From positions 13,010,321 to 13,074,320 of the forward strand of contig OY744608.1 of NCBI GenBank assembly GCA_963556255.1: 64,000 nt of DNA, written 5' to 3'. This document shows, one piece after another, positions 12,501-54,278 of this stretch. The notes below the pieces were generated by a model, which was given only the letters and a program-made list of their open reading frames with translations, ran no database searches and was not told the DNA's origin. Position 1 is the stretch's first letter. Each line of letters starts with the position of its first letter. Made by a program: the position numbers and the translations under genes. The stretch is from Allolobophora icterica. Its lineage: Eukaryota; Annelida; Clitellata; Crassiclitellata; Lumbricidae.

Positions 12501-15500
12501 TACTAATATGTCAACGAACACTTGAACTGACACTATCATAGCTCCAAAAACCAATCAACAAACTACAGCATGTCTTTGATTCACGCTCCAATGATATCAT
12601 AAATAATAATAATAACAATAATAATAATTATATAAATAAATGGCATTAGAACACTTTGATTTTTGCAACATGCCACTTGTCAAAAACCAACAGGAAACAA
12701 ACGAGAAAAGTTCACCTCTGTTTCAACAACTGCTCACTGTCATTCTGCAAGTCTACGCCATTGCATTCCATGGGAGATCCAATCATTGGTGATGACTACC
12801 CATTCCAGATCAAGTTTCATACTCACATAACTTTTATCACTCCTTTTGGATACATTCTTTTGGGTTAATAATAATTATAATATTTGCGCATATGACAAAT
12901 GCAACAGCATTTCAATGCATCTTCTTTCCAACACAGTGCACATCTTTGCTACCATGTGTTAAAACATCAGCAACTACTAGCCATTCCAGATCCATGCTGT
13001 CTGTACATTTTTCAATTATTACGAATATTTATACCTTGCGTTCAAATAGCTTTATTATTAACATTGTTATGTTTTGCATATTCCAAGTATATTATTATAA
13101 AACGACAGATCTTAAAGGAAAAACTTTAGTATTAGTTAGTAATGATGTCTATAAACATCATTGCTGGACAATGAACATAGGGCTCAGGTCTAGCATTACA
13201 CAATGGGATGAGACTTGTATGTATTTAAAAGCATAAGGCTAAAATTTGTTGATAGATGGCAAGAACTATGAAGACCAAATGGAACCACACCCCTCTGGCC
13301 CACCTATTTAACCCTAATTATCTGGGAACTTCAAAAGTGAATCACTCCCTCCCTTGCACTCAACGACCGGAGGTCAAAAGGTTAGCAAACAAAGAGAGCA
13401 GGGTTGGGTGGTCATAAAAGAGTTCAGAGGCAAATGGGTACAGAAGTTAACAATGTTCCTTTATATCTAACAACCTGGCAGCAGAGTAAAGAAAACAACT
13501 TGTATTAATCCCACATTTGTAAAGCAGGGTATCAAGTTCTGACCCACCAGGGCCACCACAGGCCCATTGTATCTTTTCACTTTTTAATGCTGCGGAACAA
13601 AATTTTGTTCCTCACACCAGAGATGCATAACAACAGGAATTCTGATCCCAAATTAGTTCAGCTATACGAAATAAACATGACCTCATTATAAGGCAGTTCT
13701 TGATACATCTCCCAAACACATCATAACGAGTTTCTAGTTTACTTTACGTTTCTGGTGCATTTTATGATTGAATCTGCTGATCATTCCTTCTCTGTAGTGT
13801 CTTACAAATCTGATTCTAACACTAAAATTCCTTTTGCACTTTCCACCTTTTTCCTAAACCATATATCCCACTTGTTTCTTTTAGGTTTACACTGTAAACG
13901 CATTCATACGTTGCTGCCTTGGCCACCTAGCCCAGCACTGCCACCTGATTACATCTACATATAATTTAATTGCTTACTTACTTACTTCTTTAATTATTTA
14001 CTATTTTCCTTACTTACTTAACCTCATATTTACTTAATCTGACCAAGATCAATGATAAAATGGCACAAAAATCAAACTAAACCTAAAAGGTTTAACAAGA
14101 AAATCTTTGAACCTTCAAGACCAATTAGGACAGATGCCCAAAAAGCTATCGACAGTGCGAGGTGGAAAGCAGCTCAAAGCAATTACGGAAGGAGTTGTCA
14201 TCAATATTATCATCATCCACCTCATCGTCATCATCATCATGAATTTTCTAATACAGTAGAAACCTCACATAAAAAAACTCTGCACCGGCCGGTTCTGAAC
14301 CATGACTTTTACCAAATGAAGCTGAGAAGGTCAGTGAACCAAGTACTATATAAAGATTGTTCTGCACGTTTTCAGCCCCATGCTAAGCTACCCTGAATCC
14401 TACTTTGCCTAAACAGGTCCACCCCTTTATACCTAGCTACATGGTTAATTTGCAGAGTACACATTCAGCAGCAGGTGAAGAATAATTCATAGAATGGGTG
14501 TAGTTAATCGGCTCAGGGAGGAATTTTACCCTGGATTGACACCTGTGCCAGTCAATAAGGGACTGATTTTATTGTCAGTAGTCACCAGGGTAACAAGACT
14601 TCGTTCACACAGACCAGTTTTTATGGGGACAATGTTTATTACCCCAGATCGCCCTAACCATTAGTTTTAATAGTCTGTGCCACAGGAAGAGTCCAAGCAG
14701 TTCGTGAAATATTTGTTACAGATCAACAGAGAGATATCTTTTGCACTTTACATACACAAGTATAATGTTACAATACGAGCATCATTATATAGAGTTATAG
14801 ACTAAGACATCAGACAGGTCACACACTCTTAAAAAAACAAGACATTCAGAAATGCCCTTATTTCATGCTTCCGGCAAAATCACACCACTGTGTGCCTTGT
14901 GTACAAGCAATGCACGTAATAAATATTAACAAACAACAAAGAAAAATAAGCAATACACAGTAAATACAAACTGATTTTTTTTACCAAATCAGAAACTTAA
15001 GTTGGGCCATGATTCTGTTACAGGTACGACTAATTTATTTTCATAAGCTTTGAACACAAGTTTGTTGATATGAAAAAAATCATGTGGTCTGTTACAATGG
15101 CTTACTGCTGATGCTACCTGACCAAGTTAGGAAACTTGCAAAACTAAAAGTTGTCAATAAGATACGATAAGATAAAAAAAATATAAAAAAAATAAATTAA
15201 TACAAGGAGCAAGCCTTAAAACAATCCCAAATTTAACACTGTGTATATGTATATTATGTATGTATGTACGTACGTATGAAAGTGTGTATGTATGTGTGTA
15301 TGTCTGTGTATAAGTATGTAATATACAGTAAGTGTGTATCTATCTGTACATTGTCTTTAGAAACTCTCAAAAGTGCCACCTAACTCTAACTAAGAGGGAG
15401 AATTTGAAGAGCAGTCCTTTAAGCCGGATATGAAGTGCCAACAATTCAAGTTTTCTCAGCCTCAGCAAGGGTGTGGGTGGCCAGTACATCACCTCTCACA

Positions 15501-17181
15501 GACAGCGAATCATCACTGCACTCGTTATAGCTCATTGTAAATGTTAGCTGAGTCGGCTAACATATAGCAGAGTACCAGCATATTAACTAGGAAGCTATTT
15601 CTACGATAGAAACCATGTGTGAAATTATCTATTTGAACATTTATGCAGCCCCTTTCAGGAAACTCTCTAAGCATTGCTTCCTATGTGCACTACAGGATGC
15701 TAAGAGTTCACAAACTAATGCCAGTGCTTTCGTAGTAAATCTTGGGCTATGGTGAGTAAATTTTTATACTGAAATCCGGGTATAAAAACGATGACACAAT
15801 GCCTTGCTTAAATTGAGGGTACGGTAGGGTTTGGTTAGATTATAGAATGGTTCAATGATGGTCTGGTTAGGGTCCAGTTCCATAATACTGAATGTGTGTC
15901 TCAGAAGTTGAACCCCAAGCAATGCTTACACAGGCCATGTTGGCCTCTAGGCTACCATTCTGCCTTGCAGTTATAGATCATCAGCTCATACTGATAGAGA
16001 AGTCAGATCAACATTAGGGGCCAATATTCGCTTAGAGCTACGAAATTCAAACAGTGCAAAGTTAACTGTTCTTTCTGGTACCCAGGACTACTTACGAGCC
16101 CTGCAGCTGCTGTGCCCCATTCATGGGCCCTCCTTCAATCACTGGCCCTCGCTCTGGCCCTCGCTCAGGCAGTGGATAAATACCAAAGCAACAGCAGCGG
16201 AGAAGCTGCTAGTCAGCCTCCTCAAGGTCACCATTGAGGATATCCATCAGCTGTTTATCTCTTTTCATTCTGCCAAACATGCCACCTGCTCACGTCTGTC
16301 CTGGAAACATCATCGAAACATTCCTATCAGCAAACCACCAAACAGTTCAAAACCTTTGCGCCGCTGCTTGCAGAAGTTGTATCTTTCTGAAGACAGAGCG
16401 TGAAACAATAATCAGATAACTTCTATAGGGCCACTGTAATAATGCTCCAGTCATGTGAAATGAGCTGAAATTACGTGAAGCAATGATATTCACATAACTT
16501 CTATAGGGCCACATCTGCTTTTTACAAGCTGCTCAAGTCTAATCTCTATTGCCGTGGCTGGGCTGGGAGCGCTTCTGAGTAGGTTTCTTGAAGGTGCGCT
16601 ATATTAAATTTTTTAATGAATGAATGAATGAATTCAAACCAACATCAATAGACTGTAGTTATGAAGATGGGCTCGGAGTTTTTTCAACAGAGTAGCACAC
16701 AGTCTGCTGTTGCAAACATTCTATCTTCATTTTGCACATCATGTGGAACGCAACAGCACAAATAGATTGTGATAATGATGAAGGACTCCATTGGTTCCCG
16801 GCAGTTTCTGTGCCGTGCGTCGCATACAAAATTGTCCGCTGTTTGCTTATTCGCGGCGTTCCAGTCTTCGGGATACTCCATCAATTTTTTATCACAGGAT
16901 CTTTATCTCAGGGGCCATTGATTGGTGTCAAAGGAGTCTTTTATATCGATACACCCATTATCTTGATCAGAGTATCTGCATGGGAATGCTGAGCTGCCTC
17001 AATACAAAGCTTGCATCATTACTAGCCATGTATCACAATAACAATTATGTTGGGGTTAATAATAACGATTATTACTGCAACTAAAGCTACTAATATTAAG
17101 AAAATATTTAGCACTCACAAAGTCATACATAAATATAAGAATCTGAAGTTTGGGTCAGTTCGTAATACTGGCATCAGGAAC

Positions 17182-17230
<49 letters not shown>

Positions 17231-20200
17231 ATATACTATAACATCTATAATGTAATAACTAGTCACTGTAATGCTTCTAATAACTAGTTTTGGTCATGTC
17301 TTCAAGATTCAAGAATTTAATTTTTAACGTCTGAAAGTAAACTAATATGAAACAAAGCTGCAAAGTCTCCAAAAATGTTCAAGAAGACAGTATGAAAAGC
17401 CCTCTGAAAAAACTCTCCAAAGGCTGGTCAGGACAACAATATTCCAGAATTTTGAGTTCGCACAGCTTAGAAATAATGACAAATAGTATGGATGCAGCTT
17501 CAAAGCATGGACCTAAATAATAAATAAGTCATCGCTCCGTGTATCGATACAGCTTGGTCCAGATTCTCTGAACACATAGCCATCTATCAATGGGATCCAT
17601 TGGTCATGTCCGAGCGTGTGCATAAGCCAACCACTGGTGATTCCTCTAGAACTTTTTCTGTAGAATTTGCTTACTTGTTTTCTCTTATTTAATTATATCT
17701 AACATCAGTTAGGCTAGCACAGAAAGCGCCTGCGATTATTATTGGATTGGTACTAAATAAATTACCTTAATAAATAAAAAATTAACCATCAGCAAATGAA
17801 ATGATGCTGCACGTCAACTAACAGCACTAGTGTAGTTTCGTCACAGTTTAATGTCATCGCCCTCACATCATCTGACCTTTTCACCCGCAGCATACAATCA
17901 ACGAAACACTCATTTTATAGCAGAGTCAACTAGGCTAGGGTGTACAAGTGGAAAATAAATCTGAAGTGTTTCTGTTCTTGCAGGGATTTGAACCAAAGGG
18001 TGACAGCCTTGCAAGGAAACCACTAGACTAGCATGCACCACAAAACACTAAGAATTCCTCATTTAAAAATTGAAATAGGTGCAGCTTCATTAGAAGCTTC
18101 TAATTTCTTATTATTACATCTATTTTTATCTACTTATTAACTGCACCTATCAAGCTATGTAAAAATGAATCTAAGACATAAAATTTTAATGTGCGCTAAT
18201 TCACAACATATCAGTTCAAATCTAAGGCAATGAGAAGCTGAACACTGCACTAAACAATGACATTTATCATTGATGAAGTGCTAAACTTTTAATTAAAAAC
18301 CAACACTTCATACCATTTAAAGAAAGCTGATGAAATAATTCAATACAATGCAACACAATTACAACTCAAATTTCACTAAAAAAGTTCAGCAAGGCAAAGG
18401 TTTAGTTTCAGTTTCAAGTGAAAGATAGTCTCTCATGAACACAAGAAGGTATGCAGTTCCATGTGTCCATGGAAAAATCCCACAAGAAACACAATAACCA
18501 AATGAATCAGTGTGCAGTAGACTAGCAACAGCCATCACCAGTCACTAGGTAACGTGTGACTAGCCTGACAGATTTCACTTCGAAGGACAGCAACAAATAT
18601 GTTGTGCACTGCCATGGACAGTTTTGGATATACATCGTAATTGTGTTGTTTTCGCCGTATATTAATATAGTGTTAAAATGCTTAGTCTGATAATAGTTCT
18701 TAAACATAAACAGTCATATAGCCTAGATCCATTTCTTAGTTCTTAGTCCCTTCTGTGCCGGCCTGCACCTCAGTCAACACACACACTTCTCCAAGTCATC
18801 AGCCACCCTACTTATCATCCATGGTTAAACCCTGTAGCTCTGTTAAAGGCCAAACCTCTCTTTGATCGGCTTTTACTAGAAAGCATATTGTTCCTGGTAC
18901 ACCTCTAGTGTGGGTGGCATTCATTCACAGTTGCTGGTACCTCCATCTCGAACCTCTACCTGTGCATGTTCGCAGCTCTCCTACTGACAACTTTTTTTTC
19001 GCCCTGAACTGAAAACTTACCTCTTCCAGTCAGTTTAGAGTTCTTAATGTTTCCTGTGCCTGGCTTTAAAGTCTGAACTTTGCATGGAGGGCATTATCAA
19101 ACTGCGGTTGTATTTTATTGACCTCTGTCCATCTTCAGTCTTCTGCTTCATACAATGACATCTCTAACCATCTCAGATTGTCTCTGATGGTCTCCAGCCA
19201 ATTCTTCCCTAGTCTTCCTTTTCTCCTTTCCTTTAGGGATCCACCATGCATTGAATGCCATCTTAGGCATAATTTGTGGGGGCTACGAGGGGTACCCGTA
19301 CCCCCACTTCTTGAACTGGGGTACTGTACCCGCCACTTTTCGGGCTGAGGGGTACCGTACCCCTCACTTCTTAAATAGTGCCAATTAATATTTTAACATT
19401 GAGCCTTCCCAGATATCAGCCTCCACCTTGCTTCGAGTATGTAGTAAACTGGTATCCCCCACTTTTTAGACCAAAGTAATGCCCCTGACTGCCATTACAA
19501 ACTCTCTTGGTGATGTCAATTATCTTTGTTACAATTCCACAGCACTTCATTAGGTTCTCCATGTAGCAACTCTCTGTGCACAACATAGAAGTCCTTGTAG
19601 AATTCAAGGAAGTTAATCAGCACATGAGTCTCTAATCTCTCCACCTTAATTTTTTATCAGATCACTTAAATAATTTATTTATCCTTATGTCTACAAGTCA
19701 TCATGCCTGATGCCAATTCAAAGAACCTCTCCCACTTCACTGCCACCCTCCCAGTGATTATCTTAAAAGCTTTGAGTAGATCTCCTTTAGCCAACAAAGC
19801 AAATTGTCTCAGTCTTGTGGAACAACAAGTGAACTGCCTTAAAAATGTTGTGCTAAAAACTTTTAATCACCAAAAGACAGTAACAGCACATTAGGTGCAC
19901 ACACATCTACTAAAATCAAAGTGTGTTAGCAAGGATAAGTCACAAAACTACTCTGTGTTTCAGTGGCAAAGACTTTCTGGATATTGGCCTAACTGTGGCT
20001 TGATTTTGATGCACCATTAGTTGATGCTATGTGCATTATGCACCTGCGCTAAAGAAATCTGTTGGTAATTACAATTACAAATCATAAAACAACGTCAACT
20101 GGCGTTATGGCAAACAAAATGAAGAATCTCAAACAGGTTCAGGATGATGTCCAAGATCTCGGTAGGTGCGGAAGAAAGATAATGGGGTCAGGTACACAAA

Positions 20201-20610
20201 TATTGCGTACGTGGTATATACAATTGCGTATGTGCATAAATCATATAAATATATATAGAATGATAATGGTCTTAATGTTCGAATGATAATGGTCTTAATG
20301 TTCGACACATTCATGGATCTCACAATTTCTGAGAACGACCCTAATCAGCCCAGACAGTGAATGATTTATCACAAATGCCAACTAAAATCCACCGTGTAAC
20401 AGAAGACATTCATGATATATGTTAGTCATCATGGCACAACCCAGTTAGGCCGAGGTTTGCCCAGTGGCCCTAACTGCAGGCGGCCCTTTGGCAACTTAAC
20501 GATGGGGTTAGTCACCGAGAATTACATGTTCCCAAGTCCGACTGACCTAGAAGAAACTCCCATTGTTCATTTCCCAAGGACCTCTCTGGCTGCACCTCCA
20601 GATCGAGCAT
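579..20610 (-). CDS. PHAF1: PHAF1 (C16orf70-like autophagy factor), 5-prime eight exons, gene continues off left edge
   Basis: Phagosome assembly factor 1 (UPF0183; also C16orf70 or MYTHO). In mammals it is reported to act with BCAS3 at the forming phagophore through phosphoinositide binding. Eight exons were assembled by reading the minus strand: 20547-20610, 12366-12448, 10083-10166, 7522-7565, 6076-6155, 3107-3174, 2154-2269, 579-691. Every intron has GT/AG ends and all phases agree, giving about 217 residues. The protein starts [19 protein letters not shown], nearly identical to the vertebrate N-terminus, and keeps family motifs such as [44 protein letters not shown] and [14 protein letters not shown]. 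Vertebrate PHAF1 has about 420 residues, so roughly half is missing because the window ends; I see no further exon at 1-578. Its start codon lies 1.5 kb from the CBFB start, on the opposite strand. Identification is from remembered family sequence and is very secure. Confidence 0.95.
835..1170 (+). mobile_element. LINE 3-prime fragment (reverse transcriptase C-terminus)
   Basis: Reads ...[17 protein letters not shown] ... [10 protein letters not shown], the typical C-terminal tail of CR1/L2-like non-LTR reverse transcriptases (VVGPxxWNxLP). 5-prime truncated, lying in PHAF1 intron 7. Followed by degenerate GATA repeats rather than GAAT repeats. Confidence 0.75.
1840..2045 (+). mobile_element. 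LINE 3-prime fragment with GAAT-type tail
   Basis: Encodes [17 protein letters not shown] with later stops, then the shared 3-prime segment GGGAGCGCCTCTGAGTAAGC and an AATGAATGAACGAATG tail. Decayed copy of the same group as the one at 8190. Confidence 0.75.
2154..2269 (-). CDS. PHAF1: PHAF1 coding exon 7
   Basis: Donor ACTAG|GTACGT, phase 2 out. The chosen acceptor (CTGGCAG, exon starting at 2269) gives [16 protein letters not shown] and later [14 protein letters not shown] second in-frame AG lies 12 bases inside (after TTTTCAG), so the first four residues are uncertain. The HGL and YIYxGNSL motifs match vertebrate PHAF1. Confidence 0.92.
2347..2437 (+). repeat. ATC microsatellite with duplicated flank
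   Basis: About twenty ATC units from 2347; the flank ATCTATTTATATCTCATC appears before and after, followed by a second short ATC run. Lies in PHAF1 intron 6. Confidence 0.95.
3107..3174 (-). CDS. PHAF1: PHAF1 coding exon 6
   Basis: Acceptor TTATCATTCAG, donor GAG|GTAAGA. Two bases complete a Glu codon, then [20 protein letters not shown] and CE. It aligns with vertebrate [18 protein letters not shown]. Ends in phase 0. Confidence 0.94.
3560..3650 (+). repeat. Dispersed repeat with TAATGCACAAGGCATCAA motif
   Basis: Shares CTAATGCACAAGGCATCAA and CACCAAAACCA with 850-935, and in inverted orientation with about 19965-20060 and 46920-47000. Family not identified. Confidence 0.7.
4060..4145 (+). 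repeat. Dispersed repeat with CAGAAATTTGGAGTTTAC motif
   Basis: Segment with AGTAGTGCTTCAGAAATTTG followed by a GATTAT tail. Related segments at about 2606-2695, 21168-21250 and 32190-32255. Probably the 3-prime end of one retroposon family. Confidence 0.6.
4953..5152. other. Assembly gap (200 N)
   Basis: A run of 200 N in PHAF1 intron 5. The left flank and right flank do not reveal missing coding sequence; exons 5 and 6 already join in phase. Confidence 1.
5640..5880 (+). mobile_element. LINE 3-prime fragment with GAAT tail
   Basis: Encodes [19 protein letters not shown], a VGPxxWNxLP-like block, then AAGCACTATATAACTAGAG and a long TGAATGAATGAATG tail. Confidence 0.7.
5885..6055 (+). repeat. 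GGAT/GAAT microsatellite
   Basis: Imperfect tetranucleotide array (GGATGGATGGATG with GAAT variants) directly following the LINE tail and ending about 20-25 bases from the donor of PHAF1 exon 5. Confidence 0.95.
6076..6155 (-). CDS. PHAF1: PHAF1 coding exon 5
   Basis: Acceptor TGACACAG, donor GGAG|GTCAGT. One base completes Cys, then [20 protein letters not shown] and GATHPG, ending in phase 1. The [13 protein letters not shown] block is a family hallmark. A long GGAT/GATG microsatellite starts about 20-25 bases into the intron beyond the donor. Confidence 0.95.
6485..6540 (+). repeat. GTAT microsatellite
   Basis: About twelve GTAT units in PHAF1 intron 4. Confidence 0.95.
6896..7105 (-). 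pseudogene. Possible reverse transcriptase fragment
   Basis: Minus-strand frame with [17 protein letters not shown] and [10 protein letters not shown] resembles the segment downstream of the catalytic core in non-LTR reverse transcriptases. The match is short and I hold it loosely. Confidence 0.3.
7522..7565 (-). CDS. PHAF1: PHAF1 coding exon 4
   Basis: A 44-base exon too short for ORF callers. Acceptor ATGTTGTAG, donor ATTG|GTGAGT. It encodes [14 protein letters not shown] plus two bases of a Cys codon, matching the vertebrate segment VIEVCDLTKVKLKYC. Phase 0 in, phase 2 out, which fits exon 5. Confidence 0.92.
8190..8525 (+). mobile_element. LINE 3-prime end with intact terminal reading frame and GAAT tail
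   Basis: From 8190 to the TGA at 8439-8441 one frame is open for 83 codons without an [15 protein letters not shown] ... [19 protein letters not shown] ... [10 protein letters not shown], the classic C-terminus of CR1/L2-like non-LTR reverse transcriptases. It is followed by GGGAGCGCACCTGAGTAGG, GCGCTATATAAATTTTCAG and a GAATGAATGAATG tail. The best-preserved and so probably youngest LINE fragment here; 5-prime truncated. Confidence 0.88.
10083..10166 (-). CDS. PHAF1: PHAF1 coding exon 3
   Basis: Eighty-four bases, phase 0 at both ends, acceptor TTTTGTAG and donor AAG|GTAGGA. It encodes [20 protein letters not shown] followed by DSDSQQLK, aligning with the beta-strand-rich core of the family (vertebrate LILNLTQDGIKLMFD). 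Confidence 0.94.
11103..11320 (+). repeat. Short tandem array carrying ATTTGCAT octamers
   Basis: Degenerate 21-24 bp repeat with cores CATTTGCATGGGTTTCCTT in PHAF1 intron 2. Perfect ATTTGCAT sites start at 11137, 11158, 11179 and 11308. Confidence 0.85.
11827..12270 (+). repeat. 33-bp-class minisatellite interrupted by a dispersed repeat
   Basis: Units containing CAGTGTGAATTTTATG followed by an AAATTCAAA-like stretch occur at 11827-11900 and again at 12085-12270. Between them about 180 bases resemble 15385-15600 (GAAGAGCAGT, AGCCTCAGCA, CTCRTTATAGCT blocks), so a mobile repeat appears to have split the array. Confidence 0.75.
12366..12448 (-). CDS. PHAF1: PHAF1 coding exon 2
   Basis: Acceptor ATTGTAG, donor CAG|GTGAGC. 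The exon begins with two bases that complete a Gly codon, then encodes [13 protein letters not shown] and ends GVQIWYSEQ. It corresponds to the vertebrate segment beginning MPLAQAV and ending VLYSEQ. It ends in phase 0. Confidence 0.93.
15385..15600 (+). repeat. Dispersed repeat related to the insert at 11.9-12.08 kb
   Basis: Shares GAAGAGCAGT, TCTCAGCCTCAGCA, GGCCAG and CACTCGTTATAGCTCAT-type blocks with 11905-12075. No coding capacity seen. Confidence 0.55.
16525..16640 (+). mobile_element. LINE 3-prime end fragment with GAAT tail
   Basis: CTGCTCAAGTCTAATCTCTA then GGCTGGGAGCGCTTCTGAGT and GTGCGCTATATTAAATTTTT with TGAATGAATGAATG. Clearly the same 3-prime end as at 8190. Confidence 0.8.
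16770..17010 (+). pseudogene. Possible reverse transcriptase fragment
   Basis: Frame with [11 protein letters not shown] and AYKIVRCLL resembles the LHWLPVxxRIxYKIxLL block of CR1/L2-type elements. Short and decayed. Confidence 0.4.
17184..17230 (+). repeat. GAT microsatellite
   Basis: About fifteen GAT units in PHAF1 intron 1. Confidence 0.95.
17965..18045 (-). mobile_element. tRNA-like SINE head
   Basis: Minus strand reads GTGCATGCTAGTCTAGTGGT (A box) and GGTTCAAATCC (B box) with tRNA-like spacing. No full tRNA fold is apparent, so a SINE head is likelier than a tRNA gene. Confidence 0.55.
18740..19050 (+). pseudogene. Decayed LINE reverse transcriptase 3-prime end
   Basis: Frame-shifted remnants resembling [14 protein letters not shown] and [10 protein letters not shown], the usual C-terminal block of several non-LTR clades. 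A distinct family from the GAAT-tailed ones. Confidence 0.55.
19085..19620 (-). pseudogene. LINE reverse transcriptase relic interrupted by a MITE
   Basis: Minus strand carries [18 protein letters not shown] (reverse transcriptase core region) at about 19498-19555 and [20 protein letters not shown] followed by SLYEAED at about 19145-19240, the latter a common C-terminal block of non-LTR elements. Between them sits a 226-bp MITE. In-frame stops and missing sequence show it is dead. Confidence 0.75.
19262..19487. mobile_element. hAT-like MITE (AGGGGCGTAACTTTGG family), copy 1
   Basis: Internal TACGAGGGGTACCCGTACCC and an end reading ACCAAAGTAATGCCCCTG match the element at 29995. Flanked by AATGCCAT and ACTGCCAT (7 of 8 identical), an 8-bp duplication typical of hAT. 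Inserted in a LINE relic. Confidence 0.8.
20547..20610 (-). CDS. PHAF1: PHAF1 coding exon 1
   Basis: Start codon is the CAT at 20608-20610 read on the minus strand. It encodes [21 protein letters not shown] plus the first base of a Gly codon (phase 1). The donor reads CTAG|GTCAGT. This first exon matches the known N-terminus of the family almost residue for residue, which fixes the start. Confidence 0.95.
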
Positions 20611-22148
20611 TTCTGGAGCGACTCTAAGTGACCGTTCGATGAAAACGTCTTCGCCGTATCGCTGCTTTGTTGTTCACTTTAACTAAGACGCCATTCACCA
20701 CAAAATATAAACAAAATTTATATGCCACTTCTCACGCTAGAGGACACTGCTTCCGGATAGCTGATTTATCTAGCGCTTAGACTGCATGAACAAGCGCTTC
20801 TGATCGTGCCTTAGCATAATTTGTTTGGATTATTAAAAAATAGTTGGATGCGGTTTTACCCTCCCTAATAACATCTTTGGTTTTACCTCTATACAGAGCT
20901 GTAATTAAAACCTTGTGACAGAGAACTGGTGAAAATAAAGTGTGTCTTAAAATATTGCAAAATATAATTAATTTAATTCGAATAACTGCTAAATATAATT
21001 CCAAATATATGTGTAGTAAACTTTTGTCACGAATGTTTTTGTGTTTAAATATTAATGTAGCATGAACATAATTTATGATTCGTACTAATATTAGCCTTAA
21101 AAGTGGAAAAAGGTTTGGGCAAAATGCTTACGCTGATATTCAAATAAATTGCATAAGTAGGCCCTACTGCATAATTGAATAAGCATCGCTTAGCTTTAGA
21201 GTAGCGCTTCAGAAATTTAGAGTTTACGACTACGATAATTCCATTGACACTAAATCATAATAGCTATAGCACAGTATAAATAATTATTTATAGGCCTACA
21301 GTGGCTATAGTTCCTGTAGACATTTATTTAATTTGCACGAGTAATTATAATTACCATTTTCGTTCATTTGTTTGGCTATAATTAACTTTAAAATTTCATT
21401 GCATTGCGCATACGTAATGTAGGCCTATTACTATTAGGGCCTATATATCTTTGTTATGTTGATTATTATTAGGTTTGGTTAGGCTTTCTGTATAAATACA
21501 ATTCTTTCCCGTAATAAGTAAGTATAGATTGTTTAAAAAAACTTCAAATCCGTTATTTTAAGTTAGCTCAAATTTTCAATTAACTTGGTTATTCGCAGGT
21601 AAAAAAATAGGATAATTTTTACAGGATTAACAGTAAGGTCATTTCTCTGAGAAGAGAATTCGGTATTTTGAAATAGGTATTTGAAAATTATGTCTCACAA
21701 ATATGAAACCAGAATAGAACTTTACTCAGTATTTTTCCAAAACATATTCGTAAAGTCTGATCATGAATAACTCAACTGGTTTTCTTCCCACGCATTCTGC
21801 GCTAAACAAATGCGGAATAAACTATGCCTATCATGTCGTTTCAGGCGTTGTTCTCGACTTCGCATTATAGTAGCGCTCGGGCCGGACGTCCGATTATTCA
21901 TGAGTGGTTATTCATTGACAGTCGTGCATAATTTCCGACCGTTAATAAGCACACGGAAACTGACGAAGATTTCCATATTGGGCAGTCGCCGGAAGCGAGC
22001 GCCAAAACAGTCGACCAATCGGCGAAGGCCTGTGCGAAGTCATCGCCACGCGAGAGGGCTGAATGAAATTGCGTAGTAGTTTAGGATGTTAGCATTCATA
22101 GTAAACGCTCTGTTCTGCGAGGTTGAAGACCTGTTAAGATCTCCTAGA
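20611..22148. promoter_or_regulatory. Divergent intergenic region between PHAF1 and CBFB
   Basis: The two start codons face away from each other across 1.54 kb, so both promoters and 5-prime UTRs should lie here. About 21810-22080, next to CBFB, is richer in CpG than its surroundings and contains a CCAAT box (GACCAATCGG near 22013) and a CCATATTGGG sequence near 21972 that fits a YY1 site or an imperfect CArG box. The middle is AT-rich, with a fragment of the dispersed CAGAAATTTAGAG repeat near 21190-21245. No TATA box can be assigned with confidence. Confidence 0.6.
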
Positions 22149-54038
<31,890 letters not shown>

Positions 54039-54189
54039 TAGTAGTCTTAATCGTCGTCATCATCATCGTCGTCGTCGTCATTATTATCATCTTCCGAAAC
54101 TCGTATTCTCCGATGTAAGAATTGTTGTCTTGGTTTTTGTTTCTGTGCGTGGCCAGTCATGTGTCAATTGAATGTCGATTGAGAACAGA

Positions 54190-54278
54190 CACTTTGGTGT
54201 GGTGACTCTCAGCAGTTCTCTTGAGGAGGCGCTGTAAAAATCTATGAATGAATGAATGAATGAATGAATGAATGAATG
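54190..54278 (+). mobile_element. LINE tail with GAAT microsatellite, just after CBFB
   Basis: GAGGAGGCGCTGTAAAAATC and nine GAAT units about 160 bases past the CBFB stop codon. Probably inside the 3-prime UTR. Confidence 0.6.

Larger units (their letters stand above)
12449..20546 (-). other. PHAF1 intron 1 (8.1 kb)
   Basis: Between exon 1 and exon 2. Holds LINE fragments (16.5, 16.7, 18.8, 19.1-19.6 kb), a MITE at 19262, a GAT microsatellite, a tRNA-like SINE fragment at 18.0 kb and dispersed repeats. Stretches 12.45-15.2 kb show no recognisable feature. Confidence 0.85.

Noticed and set aside
14052..14396. 114-codon ORF with a His run
   Set aside because: The His run comes from a CAT/ATC repeat and the rest resembles no family.
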